Origin: G963677185 sp963677185
GTDB lineage: Bacteria > Bacillota > Syntrophomonadia > Syntrophomonadales > Syntrophomonadaceae
Direction: 5' to 3'
DNA: 64,000 bases
NCBI GenBank assembly: GCA_963677185.1
Contig: OY781889.1
Span: forward strand, 1,302,001-1,366,000
The stretch's first letter is position 1. Each line of letters begins with the position of its first letter. The translations under genes and the position numbers were made by a program. Below the pieces are notes generated by a model. It worked only from the letters and a program-made list of their open reading frames with translations. It was not told the DNA's origin and did no database searches. This document shows positions 43,138 to 51,313 of the stretch, one piece after another.

Positions 43138-43773
43138 ATGATGACTGACCATAAGATCACTTTCACGGGCATTATCTTGGCTGTACAGCCGCGCATCCGG
43201 ATGCTTCGGTCCTTTGACCAGCGGTCGCACAACTACCTGGGCTATGCAATCGCAGTTCGGGGCGAGATGAACGCTGTTCAGATGGACTTTTCCGTAGGTA
43301 TAGGGAAATCCGCACAACAGAAATATGGATTTTGTGTTGGAGAGGGTATTGCCGGTGAATGTCTGCCCGTGCAGGAACCAGAAATGGAGCCCGTTGAGTT
43401 CTACAAAGCTTCAAAGCTTAAGAAAACCGCAGCGCAAATGCAAAATAATGACGCTCCCCCACCCTGGCAAATTGTTCCGCCCGACATCGAAATATACCGG
43501 GAGAGGGGACATCGTCGCCTGGCAGCCGTGACCTATGACAAGAAGTGCTTTACCTGTATTTGGGGTTGCCGAATGCCGGTGGAAATAATCATCGATCAAT
43601 GGAACCAGAGCCGCCGGAAGCATCGGTTTGAGACATTTTGCTATGGACCACTGTCCTGCAAATTCTACAAACCGGGGCCTACCCGTAAGGTTGAGGGCCG
43701 AAAAGGCATGGTATACGAAGAGGAGGACTGGATTGACATAGATGCCACCAGCCACAGGGATCCGGATGAATAA
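43138..43773 (+). CDS. Cysteine-containing protein of unknown function
   Basis: 211 residues; ATG at 43138 or 43141 after GAGGTG. The N-terminal half is strand-rich (KITFTGIILAVQPRIRML, NYLGYAIAVRG), then a cluster CFTCIWGCRMP, FETFCYGPLSC in the second half. The cysteine pattern looks metal-binding. An acidic tail ends the chain (EEEDWIDIDATSH). It follows hsdR by 219 bases on the same strand. No family recognised. Its place between the restriction system and HigBA suggests island cargo. Confidence 0.6.
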   Translation: MMTDHKITFTGIILAVQPRIRMLRSFDQRSHNYLGYAIAVRGEMNAVQMDFSVGIGKSAQQKYGFCVGEGIAGECLPVQEPEMEPVEFYKASKLKKTAAQMQNNDAPPPWQIVPPDIEIYRERGHRRLAAVTYDKKCFTCIWGCRMPVEIIIDQWNQSRRKHRFETFCYGPLSCKFYKPGPTRKVEGRKGMVYEEEDWIDIDATSHRDPDE

Positions 43774-43790
43774 ACCGGGTCGCTCGTCTA

Positions 43791-44225
43791 TCATTCCCCT
43801 TTACCACCATCCTTCAGCTTCCACCGCTGACGAAAGGCTGCTGCATTGAGGGCCTTTTGGCATTCTTCGTTTGAACACACTTCCTGGCGGTTGCCGGTTT
43901 TAACAAACATCTTGCCGCAAGATTCGCAAATGGACACTGCGGTTTTGGAGTCGCCGAAATCCAGATTTGGGGCATTGGTAGCCATCATGCGCAGTAGAGA
44001 GTAGTTGGCGATGTCAAAGACCGAATCAAGCCTGGGAGCCAGATAAAAGCTCTCTTTGCGGTGATCATAATATAGGGCAATATACTGTCGATGATGTCTG
44101 GATCTTGAAGATCGATATTGGGCAGGGGATTCATAATCCCTTCTGCTCACTACTTTGCCTCTGCTTCTGTTCACACTAACTCTATCGCCTGTTACCTCTA
44201 TGACCATGGATTCCGGAAAAATCAT
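43791..44225 (-). CDS. C-terminal zinc-finger protein (CGNR-like)
   Basis: 144 residues from ATG 44225. An N-terminal region that contains RSRGKVVSRRDYES and a helical core is followed by a zinc-finger segment CESCGKMFVKTGNRQEVCSNEECQKALNAA (Cys-x2-Cys ... Cys-x4-Cys). The end resembles the CGNR/ABATE type zinc finger found in small regulators. It converges with the gene at 43138 and is divergent from higB. Function unknown; DNA or RNA binding is possible. Confidence 0.55.
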   Translation of the reverse strand: MIFPESMVIEVTGDRVSVNRSRGKVVSRRDYESPAQYRSSRSRHHRQYIALYYDHRKESFYLAPRLDSVFDIANYSLLRMMATNAPNLDFGDSKTAVSICESCGKMFVKTGNRQEVCSNEECQKALNAAAFRQRWKLKDGGKGE

Positions 44226-44342
44226 AACGAGGCGATATTGATGTTCCGATGTAATGCTGGCCTAACGAGGCTATGGGCAGGTTTTCACCGGATTGCTATG
44301 GTATCGATTTACAATACTATCTCTTTGCGTTAGCATGATACT

Positions 44343-44624
44343 ATGATAAAGTCATTTGCCGACAAAGAAACGGAAAAAGTGTGGGCGGGCCAGGTTTCAC
44401 GAAAGCTTCCAAGAGACATTCAGCCGGTGGCCCGCCGCAAGCTCCGTATGCTTAATAACTCCCATACTCTGGCTGATTTGAAAGTACCCCCTGCCAATCG
44501 GTTGGAGTCTTTATCGGGAGACCGCGCAGGAAAGTACAGCATACGTATCAATGATCAATGGCGTATCTGTTTTTCATGGCTTGATGGTGACTGTTTCGAT
44601 ATTGCAGTGATTGACTATCATTAG
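44343..44624 (+). CDS. higB: HigB-type toxin
   Basis: 93 residues, ATG 44343. RelE-superfamily HigB pattern: MIKSFADKETEKVWAGQVSRKLP, ARRKLRMLNNSHTLADLKVPP, then RLESLSGDRAGKYSIRINDQWRICFSW with a closing IDYH. HigB toxins cleave ribosome-bound mRNA. The toxin precedes the antitoxin, as is typical of higBA. Diverged copies of its 5' part and upstream DNA occur at 48.8 kb and 35.4 kb. Confidence 0.93.
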   Translation: MIKSFADKETEKVWAGQVSRKLPRDIQPVARRKLRMLNNSHTLADLKVPPANRLESLSGDRAGKYSIRINDQWRICFSWLDGDCFDIAVIDYH

Positions 44625-44637
44625 GAAGGTGTTTAAT

Positions 44638-44934
44638 ATGGACAAATTGCCCAACATCCATCCCGGCGAAGTTTTGCTGGAGGAATTTATCCAACCATAT
44701 GGAATAAGTGTTTATCAAGTGGCCAAAGCCACCCATATGTCGCAAACAAGGATTTCCGAAATAGTAAAGGGACGTCGTAACGTAACGGCTGATACTGCAC
44801 TTCGCCTGGCCAGGTTCTTTGGGAACAGTCCGCAGTTTTGGCTGGGTTTGCAGGATGATTATGATTTGGAAAAGGCGCTGGAGCGGATTGCAACGATAAT
44901 TGACGCCATGGAGCCGTTGCACGCTGATCTTTAA
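44638..44934 (+). CDS. higA: HigA-type antitoxin, XRE family
   Basis: 98 residues from ATG 44638, after AGGAAGGTG. XRE helix-turn-helix: HPGEVLLEEFIQPYGISVYQVAKATHMSQTRISEIVKGRRNVTADTALRLARFFGNSPQFWLGLQ. It neutralises HigB and represses the operon. It starts 14 bases after higB. Normal and complete. Confidence 0.94.
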   Translation: MDKLPNIHPGEVLLEEFIQPYGISVYQVAKATHMSQTRISEIVKGRRNVTADTALRLARFFGNSPQFWLGLQDDYDLEKALERIATIIDAMEPLHADL

Positions 44935-45022
44935 CCTAGGTTCGCACCATACCGGACTCATTCCATTGTAATACAGCCTGTAGGCTCCTAAGTCAAGATA
45001 AGCACAATATTTATGGAATATA

Positions 45023-45228
45023 CGTTGCTATGGCACTTGGAGAGTGACTGCCGACGAATACTAGAAGACTCTTCGAAGGCGAACCCTGTCCTGCCGGTGG
45101 AACGCAGGAAGCGTGGAACGCGAACCTGGCCACGGATGGCCAGTTGGAGCGGTACCGGCTGACTGGGGAGACGAGAAGCATAATCTTCTTTTGAGGAGGC
45201 CTGGAACGAGCCAAGTCCCATAGCAACG
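45023..45228 (+). ncRNA. Probable structured RNA, about 206 nt, family uncertain
   Basis: There is no credible gene here, but a strong RNA-like layout. CGTTGCTATGG (45023-45033) pairs perfectly with CCATAGCAACG (45218-45228), and CTTGG (45036) with CCAAG (45211). Between lie stems TCCTGC/GCAGGA, GCG/CGC, CTGGCC/GGCCAG with loop ACGGAT, and AGAAG/CTTCT. GGAAC recurs in three single-stranded positions. The long closing stem and many hairpins resemble a large bacterial ncRNA; I suspect HEARO (OMEGA-type RNA), but that is recollection rather than a search. The strand is chosen from the purine-rich junctions. No IscB gene is nearby. A minus-strand transcript would fold similarly. Confidence 0.65.
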
Positions 45229-45389
45229 GAATCCAAAACATTTTGCATGTATTATCATCAAACATAAACTTAATAAATTCAGCGGGAGTTACCCACGAAG
45301 AGTTGACACGGCCAATTATGATCTATCAAAATCTCCAATAGGAGTAATTGATGTAAAATATAATTAAACGTAAAAGGCAGGTTAACGTT

Positions 45390-46271
45390 ATGCAGAAAAT
45401 TGTTCCGCATCTGTGGTTTGACAGGGAAGCCGTGGATGCTGCCCGATTGTATACCAGCCTCTTCGAGAATTCAGCAATAAACGGCATCGCAACACTTTCA
45501 GGCACTCCCTCCGGTGATGTCGAAATCGTGGATTTGGTACTGGCGAATCTACGGTTTTCGGCCATCAGCGCCGGACCCTATTTCAAATTCAATCCAGCTG
45601 TATCCTTAATGGTATCCTGCGGGTCGAGGCAGGAAGTCGATGCGCTGTATTCCGTTCTGTCGGTAGAGGGCAGCATTTTGATGCCTCTGGGTGATTACCC
45701 TTTCAGCCAATGGTATGCGTGGATTCAAGACAGATACGGCCTTAACTGGCAGGTAATGCTGGTTGAAAAGGTTGATGAAGCCAACAAAATAAGGCCGAAT
45801 TTGTTATTTGCTGGACCGGTATGTGGAATGGCGACCGAAGCCATCGACTATTATGTCTCGGTTTTTGACAATTCGGTCCGAGGCTTTGTCAACCGCTATG
45901 GAGATGGTGAAGCCATGGATGAGAGGGCGCAGGTAAACTATGCAGAACTCAACATTATGGGAACCCAACTGGTAGTTATGGATCATGGCTTCGGCGGGGA
46001 TTTCACGTTTAATGAAGCCTTTTCCTTGATCGTATTATGCGACGATCAAGCAGAAATCGATAAATACTGGGAGCGTCTCTCTTTTGTATCGGAGGCGGAA
46101 CAATGTGGATGGTTGAAAGACAGATTTGGCGTGTCCTGGCAAATCATCCCATCAAATTGGACCGAAATCATGATGAATGGTGACAAAGAGGCGTTAAAGC
46201 GTGTCACCGACACGTTTCTAAAAATGAAAAAAATTGATATAGCTATGATAGAGGCAGCCCGCTTGGGCTGA
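45390..46271 (+). CDS. Tandem VOC-superfamily protein (PhnB-like)
   Basis: 293 residues containing two similar domains: residues 1-135 (MQKIVPHLWFDREAVDAARLYTSLF ... WYAWIQDRYGLNWQVM) and 140-285 (LLFAGPVCGMATEAIDYYVSVF ... CGWLKDRFGVSWQIIPSN). Each has the 3-dmu-9_3-mt / PhnB-like glyoxalase fold, of the type sometimes annotated as 3-demethylubiquinone methyltransferase by homology. The real substrate is unknown. Well-formed; the AGGTTAACGTT ribosome site is modest. Confidence 0.85.
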   Translation: MQKIVPHLWFDREAVDAARLYTSLFENSAINGIATLSGTPSGDVEIVDLVLANLRFSAISAGPYFKFNPAVSLMVSCGSRQEVDALYSVLSVEGSILMPLGDYPFSQWYAWIQDRYGLNWQVMLVEKVDEANKIRPNLLFAGPVCGMATEAIDYYVSVFDNSVRGFVNRYGDGEAMDERAQVNYAELNIMGTQLVVMDHGFGGDFTFNEAFSLIVLCDDQAEIDKYWERLSFVSEAEQCGWLKDRFGVSWQIIPSNWTEIMMNGDKEALKRVTDTFLKMKKIDIAMIEAARLG

Positions 46272-46300
46272 AAAACCAAAGATCATGGCTTGATAATGAA

Positions 46301-46361
46301 GTGTCAGAGCGCCTGGCTCGGAACTAGGAGGCCGCGGGTTCGACTCCTGTCATCCCGACTA
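46301..46361 (+). pseudogene. Second decayed tRNA-Pro copy with terminator remnant
   Basis: CAGAGCGCCTGGCTCGGAAC, then GAGGCCGCGGGTTCGACTCC and CATCCCGAC align to tRNA-Pro at 32883, with many changes. The similarity runs on through a decayed copy of the tRNA-Pro terminator (46362-46424 against 32960-33024). The 5' acceptor part is missing. Confidence 0.75.
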
Positions 46362-46471
46362 TTTTAGAGAATCGAAAAGCTAGCGTTTGTTGGAGACATG
46401 TACTGGCTTTAATGATTATCTTATGTATTGATTTAGACCGTGTTAGTTTCCTGACAGAGGGGGATTTTGGC

Positions 46472-47113
46472 ATGAATAGCAGTAGATTGAAGAAGGCGGA
46501 AGCGTACTTTCTTTTACGTTATCCTGGCGGCATGGGCAATCCGGAAATGGTGGAGATAGCCAAAAAGCACAAGCCCGAGAAAATGAGCAAATTGGCCCAG
46601 GAAAGCTTTGCTCTCCCTAACTTCGAAAATCCCGATAAGATCATCGAATCCATGATGAAAGTAGTCAGTCAAGCATCCATTGTTTCCGTTTTTGAGAAGC
46701 CCAAATTCAGAGACCTGTGCAAATCACTCCCCCCCAATGAAAAGGAACAACTCTCCCTGGGGTTGAAGGAATTCCTGCATGGGGATCAGGCGTTTGGCTT
46801 TGAATTGATGAACAGCATGCTGGGATTTTACAAACTGGCCAAGTGGCCCCTCTTGACGGTCTGTCCGTTGTTTTACAGACCGGATTTTGAGGTTTTTATC
46901 AAGCCCACTACAGTGAAACAAGTGATTGAGTACTTTGAGTTGGAAGGGCTGAAATACAGCCCCAAACCAAGTTTTGCTTTTTACCAGGCTTATCGCGAAG
47001 AGATCAACCGGATGAAAACGGCAGTGGACATAAATCTCCAGTCCGACAATAATGCCGCGTTCTGCGGTTTCTTGATGCTGTTCATGGAGCAATCAGGAAC
47101 TGGTGACGTTTAG
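46472..47113 (+). CDS. Unknown conserved-type protein (duplicated in window)
   Basis: 213 residues from ATG 46472 (AGAGGGGGA upstream). The chain is helical: LKKAEAYFLLRYPGGMGNPEMVEI, ESMMKVVSQASIVSVFEK, and a C-terminal half with FYRPDFEVFIKPTTVKQVIEYF. It is soluble; no family recognised. Its first 72 codons are almost copied in a truncated gene at 56830, which retains the same upstream sequence. It lies tail-to-tail with the aldo/keto reductase gene. Function unknown. Confidence 0.6.
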   Translation: MNSSRLKKAEAYFLLRYPGGMGNPEMVEIAKKHKPEKMSKLAQESFALPNFENPDKIIESMMKVVSQASIVSVFEKPKFRDLCKSLPPNEKEQLSLGLKEFLHGDQAFGFELMNSMLGFYKLAKWPLLTVCPLFYRPDFEVFIKPTTVKQVIEYFELEGLKYSPKPSFAFYQAYREEINRMKTAVDINLQSDNNAAFCGFLMLFMEQSGTGDV

Positions 47114-47174
47114 TGCTCAATATGGGTGTTGTAAAGGACTTTGAGCTGCCCAGTTTTACGCATAGATGTAATTT

Positions 47175-48155
47175 TTAAATATTAACACCTTCCATATCTT
47201 GGTAACGCGCTCCTATAGCAACTCCCTTCGGTGCAATTTCATTAATGCGCTTTAAGTCATGGCTGGTTAGTTGAATATTAACTGCACCTATATTTTCCTC
47301 TAAATGAGGAATGCGCTTTGTTCCCGGAATGGGAATGATGTCTTCTCCTTGAGCAAGAAGCCAGGCCAGTGCGAGCTGAGATGGTTTACAATTCTTCTGT
47401 TCCGCAAGTTCCTTAATATAGTCAACCAAAACGAGGTTCTTTTTAAAATTCTCACCCTGGAATCTTGGTAAAAATCGTCTGAAATCATCCTGAGCAAAAT
47501 CATCAAACTTTTGGATCTGACCAGTCAGAAACCCTCTTCCCAGGGGACTGTAAGGTACAAACCCAATGCCCAGTTCTCGGCAAGCTGGCAAAATTTCATC
47601 CTCAACATCACGGCTCCACAAAGAGTATTCTGTTTGAACCGCAGTAATGGGATGAATTGCATGTGCGCGGCGTATGGTTGATGCAGCTGCTTCGGACATG
47701 CCGAGATAGCGCACCTTGCCCTCGTGTACCAATTCTGCCATTGCGCCTATGGTTTCTTCAATGGGTGTATTAGGATCTACCCGGTGTTGATAATACAGGT
47801 CAATCACCTCTACGCCAAGGCGTTTCAAGCTTGCCTCACAAGCGCTTTTCACATATTCAGGCCGGCCGCTTACCCCCAGGAATTGACCTTTTGCGTTTCT
47901 GACATTTCCAAATTTTGTTGCCAAAATTGCTTCACTGCGCCGTCCAGTGATTGCTTTACCCACTAATTCCTCGTTTGCACCTACACCGTACATATCTGCG
48001 GTATCCAGCAAGGTTACCCCCAGGTCCAAAGCTTTATGAATAGTGTTGATAGATTCCTGTTCATCACTTCCACCGTAAAATTCTGACATACCCATACAAC
48101 CGAGACCAATTGCCCCCACTTCCAGAGTGCTTTTACCGATTATTCTCTTCTTCAT
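47175..48155 (-). CDS. Aldo/keto reductase
   Basis: 326 residues. AKR barrel with the usual tetrad: LLDTADMYGVG (Asp and Tyr), AILATKFGNV (Lys), DLYYQHRVDPNTPIEE (His), and the NADPH-binding IPIPGTKRIPHLEENI near the C-terminus. It reduces aldehydes or ketones; the substrate is unknown. A MerR-type regulator gene is divergent at 48288 with an inverted repeat between them, which suggests inducible control. Two short AKR-derived fragments are found at 56.5 and 57.7 kb. Confidence 0.94.
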   Translation of the reverse strand: MKKRIIGKSTLEVGAIGLGCMGMSEFYGGSDEQESINTIHKALDLGVTLLDTADMYGVGANEELVGKAITGRRSEAILATKFGNVRNAKGQFLGVSGRPEYVKSACEASLKRLGVEVIDLYYQHRVDPNTPIEETIGAMAELVHEGKVRYLGMSEAAASTIRRAHAIHPITAVQTEYSLWSRDVEDEILPACRELGIGFVPYSPLGRGFLTGQIQKFDDFAQDDFRRFLPRFQGENFKKNLVLVDYIKELAEQKNCKPSQLALAWLLAQGEDIIPIPGTKRIPHLEENIGAVNIQLTSHDLKRINEIAPKGVAIGARYQDMEGVNI

Positions 48156-48235
48156 GGTCTGCCCTGCCTTCCTTTATGTTTTAGTTAAATCCATTGCTTG
48201 AATATTAGCTCAATATGGTTTATAAAAAGGCTATC

Positions 48236-48255
48236 ACTTAGAGTTCTATCTAAGT
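48236..48255. promoter_or_regulatory. Candidate MerR operator
   Basis: ACTTAGA and TCTAAGT form a perfect 7-bp inverted repeat with a 6-base centre, placed between the divergent AKR and MerR genes. MerR proteins bind such dyads within a long promoter spacer. Confidence 0.65.
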
Positions 48256-48287
48256 CAACCTTATTTTAATCAAAGGAGATTTTGGTT

Positions 48288-48665
48288 ATGTATTCCATCA
48301 GTGATGTAGCAAAAATATATGATATTTCAGTCCATACAATCCGTTTCTACGATAAAGAAGGTCTTTTGCCCTTTGTAACCAGAAATCATAAAGGGAACCG
48401 GCAGTTCAGCGAAAGCGATCTTGAAATGATTAAATTGATTTGTTGTCTCAAAAACACAGGGATGCCAGTCAAAGAAATTAAGCAATACATTGATTTATTC
48501 ATGGAGGGCGATGACACTGCACCCATACGAAAGCAAATGATGATTGGCCACCGCAAAGCGATTTTAAAACAGATATCCGACCTGAAAAAGCAGCTGAATA
48601 TAATTGAGTTAAAAATTGACATCTATGATTCCTGCAATAATGTTCCACATTCCTGCAATTGTTAG
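48288..48665 (+). CDS. MerR-family regulator
   Basis: 125 residues; ATG 48288 after AAAGGAGA. MerR helix-turn-helix YSISDVAKIYDISVHTIRFYDKEGLL followed by a coiled helix (HRKAILKQISDLKKQLNIIELKI) and a short tail with two Cys (CNNVPHSCNC), a possible effector site. It is divergent from the aldo/keto reductase gene, a common pairing in which the regulator controls the reductase. Effector unknown. Confidence 0.9.
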   Translation: MYSISDVAKIYDISVHTIRFYDKEGLLPFVTRNHKGNRQFSESDLEMIKLICCLKNTGMPVKEIKQYIDLFMEGDDTAPIRKQMMIGHRKAILKQISDLKKQLNIIELKIDIYDSCNNVPHSCNC

Positions 48666-48800
48666 TGGCATATTCATGTAATCAGTAAAAAGTTTGCCAG
48701 GGCTTTGAAGCAGGGTGGCTTTCTTCCGTGTTACTCCGTGTTTCAACGCCAATCGGTAGTATCTCTTTGCCATGCTATCGCTTGACGTTAGCATAGTATT

Positions 48801-48899
48801 ATGATTAAGTCATTTGACGACAAGGAAATGGGAAAATTGTGGGCGGGGCAAATGCCCAGGAAGCCTGGTGGAAAACATATAATAAAAATGATAGAATAA
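48801..48899 (+). pseudogene. Decayed HigB copy (5' end)
   Basis: The upstream DNA and first codons match higB at 44343: MIKSFDDKEMGKLWAGQMPRK against MIKSFADKETEKVWAGQVSRK. The frame then departs and stops at 48897-48899 after 32 codons. The similarity also covers about 40 bases upstream. No antitoxin copy follows. Confidence 0.75.
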
Positions 48900-48934
48900 A
48901 GGCAGAATAATGATAGGGCCTCGGAGGTAGTGCT

Positions 48935-49207
48935 ATGCGAATCAAGCCTTCAACAATGATGCGGCAGGACTACAACGGTTTTTCCAAACTGTGTCATGAA
49001 ATCGATGAACCGGTCGTGCTTACAAGAAACGGTGAAGCTGACCTGGTTGTCATGAGTCACGAAGCTTTCCGGCGTATGGAAGCACGAATTAAATTGCAGT
49101 CGAAGCTGTTAGTGGCTGAAAATCAGGTAAACGAGGGCGATACACTGCTCGATCATAATGCCGTTATGGACCGTGTGCGGAGGAAGCTTGATGCCGCGAA
49201 AGCATAA
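48935..49207 (+). CDS. Phd/YefM-type antitoxin
   Basis: 90 residues, with TCGGAGG upstream of the ATG. Phd/YefM fold: MRIKPSTMMRQDYNGFSKLCHEIDEPVVLTRNGEADLVVMSHEAFRRME, then an acidic-to-basic helix. It overlaps the RelE/ParE gene by 17 bases. Type II antitoxin that represses the operon. Confidence 0.88.
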   Translation: MRIKPSTMMRQDYNGFSKLCHEIDEPVVLTRNGEADLVVMSHEAFRRMEARIKLQSKLLVAENQVNEGDTLLDHNAVMDRVRRKLDAAKA

Positions 49208-49517
49208 GATTCTCTACACGCCCGCAGCGGTCGATGATGTGGATGAGGTCTTCTCGTATATCACGCAAGAAAACCTCGGAGCGGCGGAAGCTATGCTGTG
49301 TAGAATTAATGACGGGATCACCCGGCTGGCAGAGTATCCAAATCTGGGATCAGTTTTATCGGAAGACGAATATACGCTGGTTCATCGCGGCTATCGATTT
49401 ATCGTAATTCAGCCTTACCTGGTTTTCTACCGCGTTCTTGATGAAGCCGTAGTAATACACCGGATACTGCATGGCCGCAGGGATTATCTGCAGGAGCTAT
49501 TTTCTGGTGTAGAATAA
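49191..49517 (+). CDS. RelE/ParE-family toxin
   Basis: 108 residues from ATG 49191 (GGAGGAAGC upstream), inside the antitoxin 3' end; the longer frame to 49158 is not needed. ParE/RelE pattern: ILYTPAAVDDVDEVFSYI, LAEYPNLGSVLSEDE, RGYRFIVIQPYLVFYRVLDEAVVIHRILHGRRDYLQEL. The ending resembles the toxin remnant at 51254, and the partner antitoxin is of the same family as that at 51313. Confidence 0.88.
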   Translation: MPRKHKILYTPAAVDDVDEVFSYITQENLGAAEAMLCRINDGITRLAEYPNLGSVLSEDEYTLVHRGYRFIVIQPYLVFYRVLDEAVVIHRILHGRRDYLQELFSGVE

Positions 49518-49797
49518 ATGCATTAATACTATTCCCAACCGAAAGGACGGCTCCTCTACGCATGATTGGCCGGTGCGTCTTAAAGTAAGGAATAGTGGGC
49601 ATTTGTGAAATACACCCACCTGAAGCCAAATGCACACACCCGGCATTGATTCCATTGGAAACGTTGAAAAATATTGAAATAATTAAAAGGTGACGCAAAA
49701 CGCCTCCTTACCGCTTGTTCAGACCAGGGGCGAATGATAAACTACCGTCAGTGCCATTCAATTTGCGCAGCAAAGCATCACGGAGGATTCCAATAAA
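49518..49797. other. Gap with repeat remnant
   Basis: About 280 bases; the segment at 49632-49671 repeats 36584-36625. No gene is supported. Confidence 0.4.
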
Positions 49798-50256
49798 ATG
49801 AATTACCAAATTGAATTAGCTGAAGAGAATGATATGGAGGATATTCTTGAGGTTCAAAAGAAAGCCTTCATGAGCGAGGCCGAGCGTCTCCAGAATTCTG
49901 ACCTTGCTCCCCTGACCCAAAGCCTTGAGAATCTCCAGCAGGAAGCCTTGAAGAAAACCGTGCTGAAATGCAGCCGCAACGGACAGGTAATCGGATCAGT
50001 CAGAGCTGGAGCCGATGAGGAGGGTATATGTCATATTGGTCGTCTGGTGGTTTTGCCTTCGGAGAGCAATCAAGGCATCGGACAGCAGTTAATGACCCAA
50101 ATCGAAGCCATATTCAAAGATTGCCTGGCTTATGAAATATTTACAGCCGCTGATAGTTCCAGGACCATTCATTTGTATGGCAAGCTCGGCTACCGCATCA
50201 CTGATCATGTAACCATGGATGTGGAAATGGTGATTATGCGTAAAACAAGGCCGTAG
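49798..50256 (+). CDS. GNAT-family N-acetyltransferase
   Basis: 152 residues. GNAT fold: NYQIELAEENDMEDILEVQKKAF, the acetyl-CoA binding segment IGRLVVLPSESNQGIGQQLM at about 80-99, and YGKLGYRITDH near the C-terminus. The ribosome site is CGGAGGATTCC before the ATG. It transfers acetyl groups from acetyl-CoA to an unknown amine. It stands as a single gene. Confidence 0.9.
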   Translation: MNYQIELAEENDMEDILEVQKKAFMSEAERLQNSDLAPLTQSLENLQQEALKKTVLKCSRNGQVIGSVRAGADEEGICHIGRLVVLPSESNQGIGQQLMTQIEAIFKDCLAYEIFTAADSSRTIHLYGKLGYRITDHVTMDVEMVIMRKTRP

Positions 50257-50442
50257 TGACACATGAAGAATCTATCTCAAGTTTGTCCGTTGTTCAGTTA
50301 ATCATAACCGATAGGGCAAGTAGTGCGGAGTGTGCAGCGTACAGACATTATATGGTCCATAGAATAACGGTTGTCCCTGTGATGGTTAATATGGCCATCC
50401 ACCAGGTCGTGATTAATAGAAAGATGGATCAAGAGGTACGGA

Positions 50443-51150
50443 ATGATTATTGGAAAAGCCGGAAATATTGATAATAGCACTCCCCACCGGGCGGGGGATT
50501 ACGATATTCAGGTGCGTCAGACCATCCCCTGCTATGATTTGATTCAAAACCAGGTTCTATGTCTGGTACGCAATATAAAAGCATCGCCTGTCATGTGGTT
50601 AGATACCGGCTGCGGAACCGGCAATTTGATATTGTCAGCCATAAATGTCTTTCCTTTAACTCAATTTGTATTGTCTGATCCATCGCCGGATATGCTGGAT
50701 ATATGCCGGTCAAAGTTGGTCGGACCGGATGCGGAACGTGTGCTCTTTTTGCCAGCCGGATCGACCCAGTCACTTGTCTGGGATGAGAAAAAACCATTTG
50801 ATGTGATTACAGCCATCCAAGCCCATCATTATTTGAATCCTGCAGGAAGAGTAGATGCGACACACCGCTGCTATGATCTTCTAGCTGATGGGGGTTTGTA
50901 CATAAGCTTTGAAAACATCAGGCCTTTGACAGAGCCGGGCGTAAGTATCGCTCTTAATATGGTGCAGGAGTTTCAGTTAGGCGCTGGAAAACCACCAGCA
51001 GACGTTGAACAGCACCGCGCCCGATTTGACACAGAGTACTTCCCAATCACGGTGGAGGAGCACCTGCAAAATTTGCGCTTATGCGGATATACAGTGGTGG
51101 AAATGCTGTGGTATTCATATATGCAGGCAGGATTTTATGCTATAAAGTAA
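50443..51150 (+). CDS. SAM-dependent class I methyltransferase
   Basis: 235 residues from ATG 50443. Motif I is WLDTGCGTGNLILSA, motif II region FVLSDPSPDMLDIC, then AAGSTQSLVWDE and PFDVITAIQAHHYLN. It lacks a known fused domain. The substrate is unknown; small-molecule methyltransferases often look like this. An upstream 71-codon frame (50256) overlaps the start but has no support. Confidence 0.88.
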   Translation: MIIGKAGNIDNSTPHRAGDYDIQVRQTIPCYDLIQNQVLCLVRNIKASPVMWLDTGCGTGNLILSAINVFPLTQFVLSDPSPDMLDICRSKLVGPDAERVLFLPAGSTQSLVWDEKKPFDVITAIQAHHYLNPAGRVDATHRCYDLLADGGLYISFENIRPLTEPGVSIALNMVQEFQLGAGKPPADVEQHRARFDTEYFPITVEEHLQNLRLCGYTVVEMLWYSYMQAGFYAIK

Positions 51151-51253
51151 ACATCGGCAGGTGTTTAGCTCAAAGAGGGGAGCTTCCGAAGACATCCCCG
51201 ACACCACCGGGCGGTCGAGGCTAATGACCATCCGCTTCAGATAAAAGCAGGTT

Positions 51254-51313
51254 TTACAGCAATTCCCCATAATTGCGGCCGCCGTAAAAGATTCTCGCCA
51301 CTTGAACCGCATT
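51254..51313 (-). pseudogene. Remnant of a RelE/ParE toxin C-terminus
   Basis: Directly after the antitoxin gene on the minus strand one frame reads VARIFYGGRNYGELL and then a stop. This is the usual ending of ParE/RelE toxins (compare HRILHGRRDYLQELF at 49.5 kb). The rest of the toxin is missing. Confidence 0.7.

Noticed and set aside
44988..45265. Minus-strand frames over the structured RNA candidate
   Set aside because: Three overlapping frames in different phases with no ribosome site; better explained as chance frames in a folded RNA.
50256..50471. 71-codon frame between the acetyltransferase and methyltransferase
   Set aside because: It starts in the stop of the previous gene, overlaps the real methyltransferase start, and has no family features or ribosome site.
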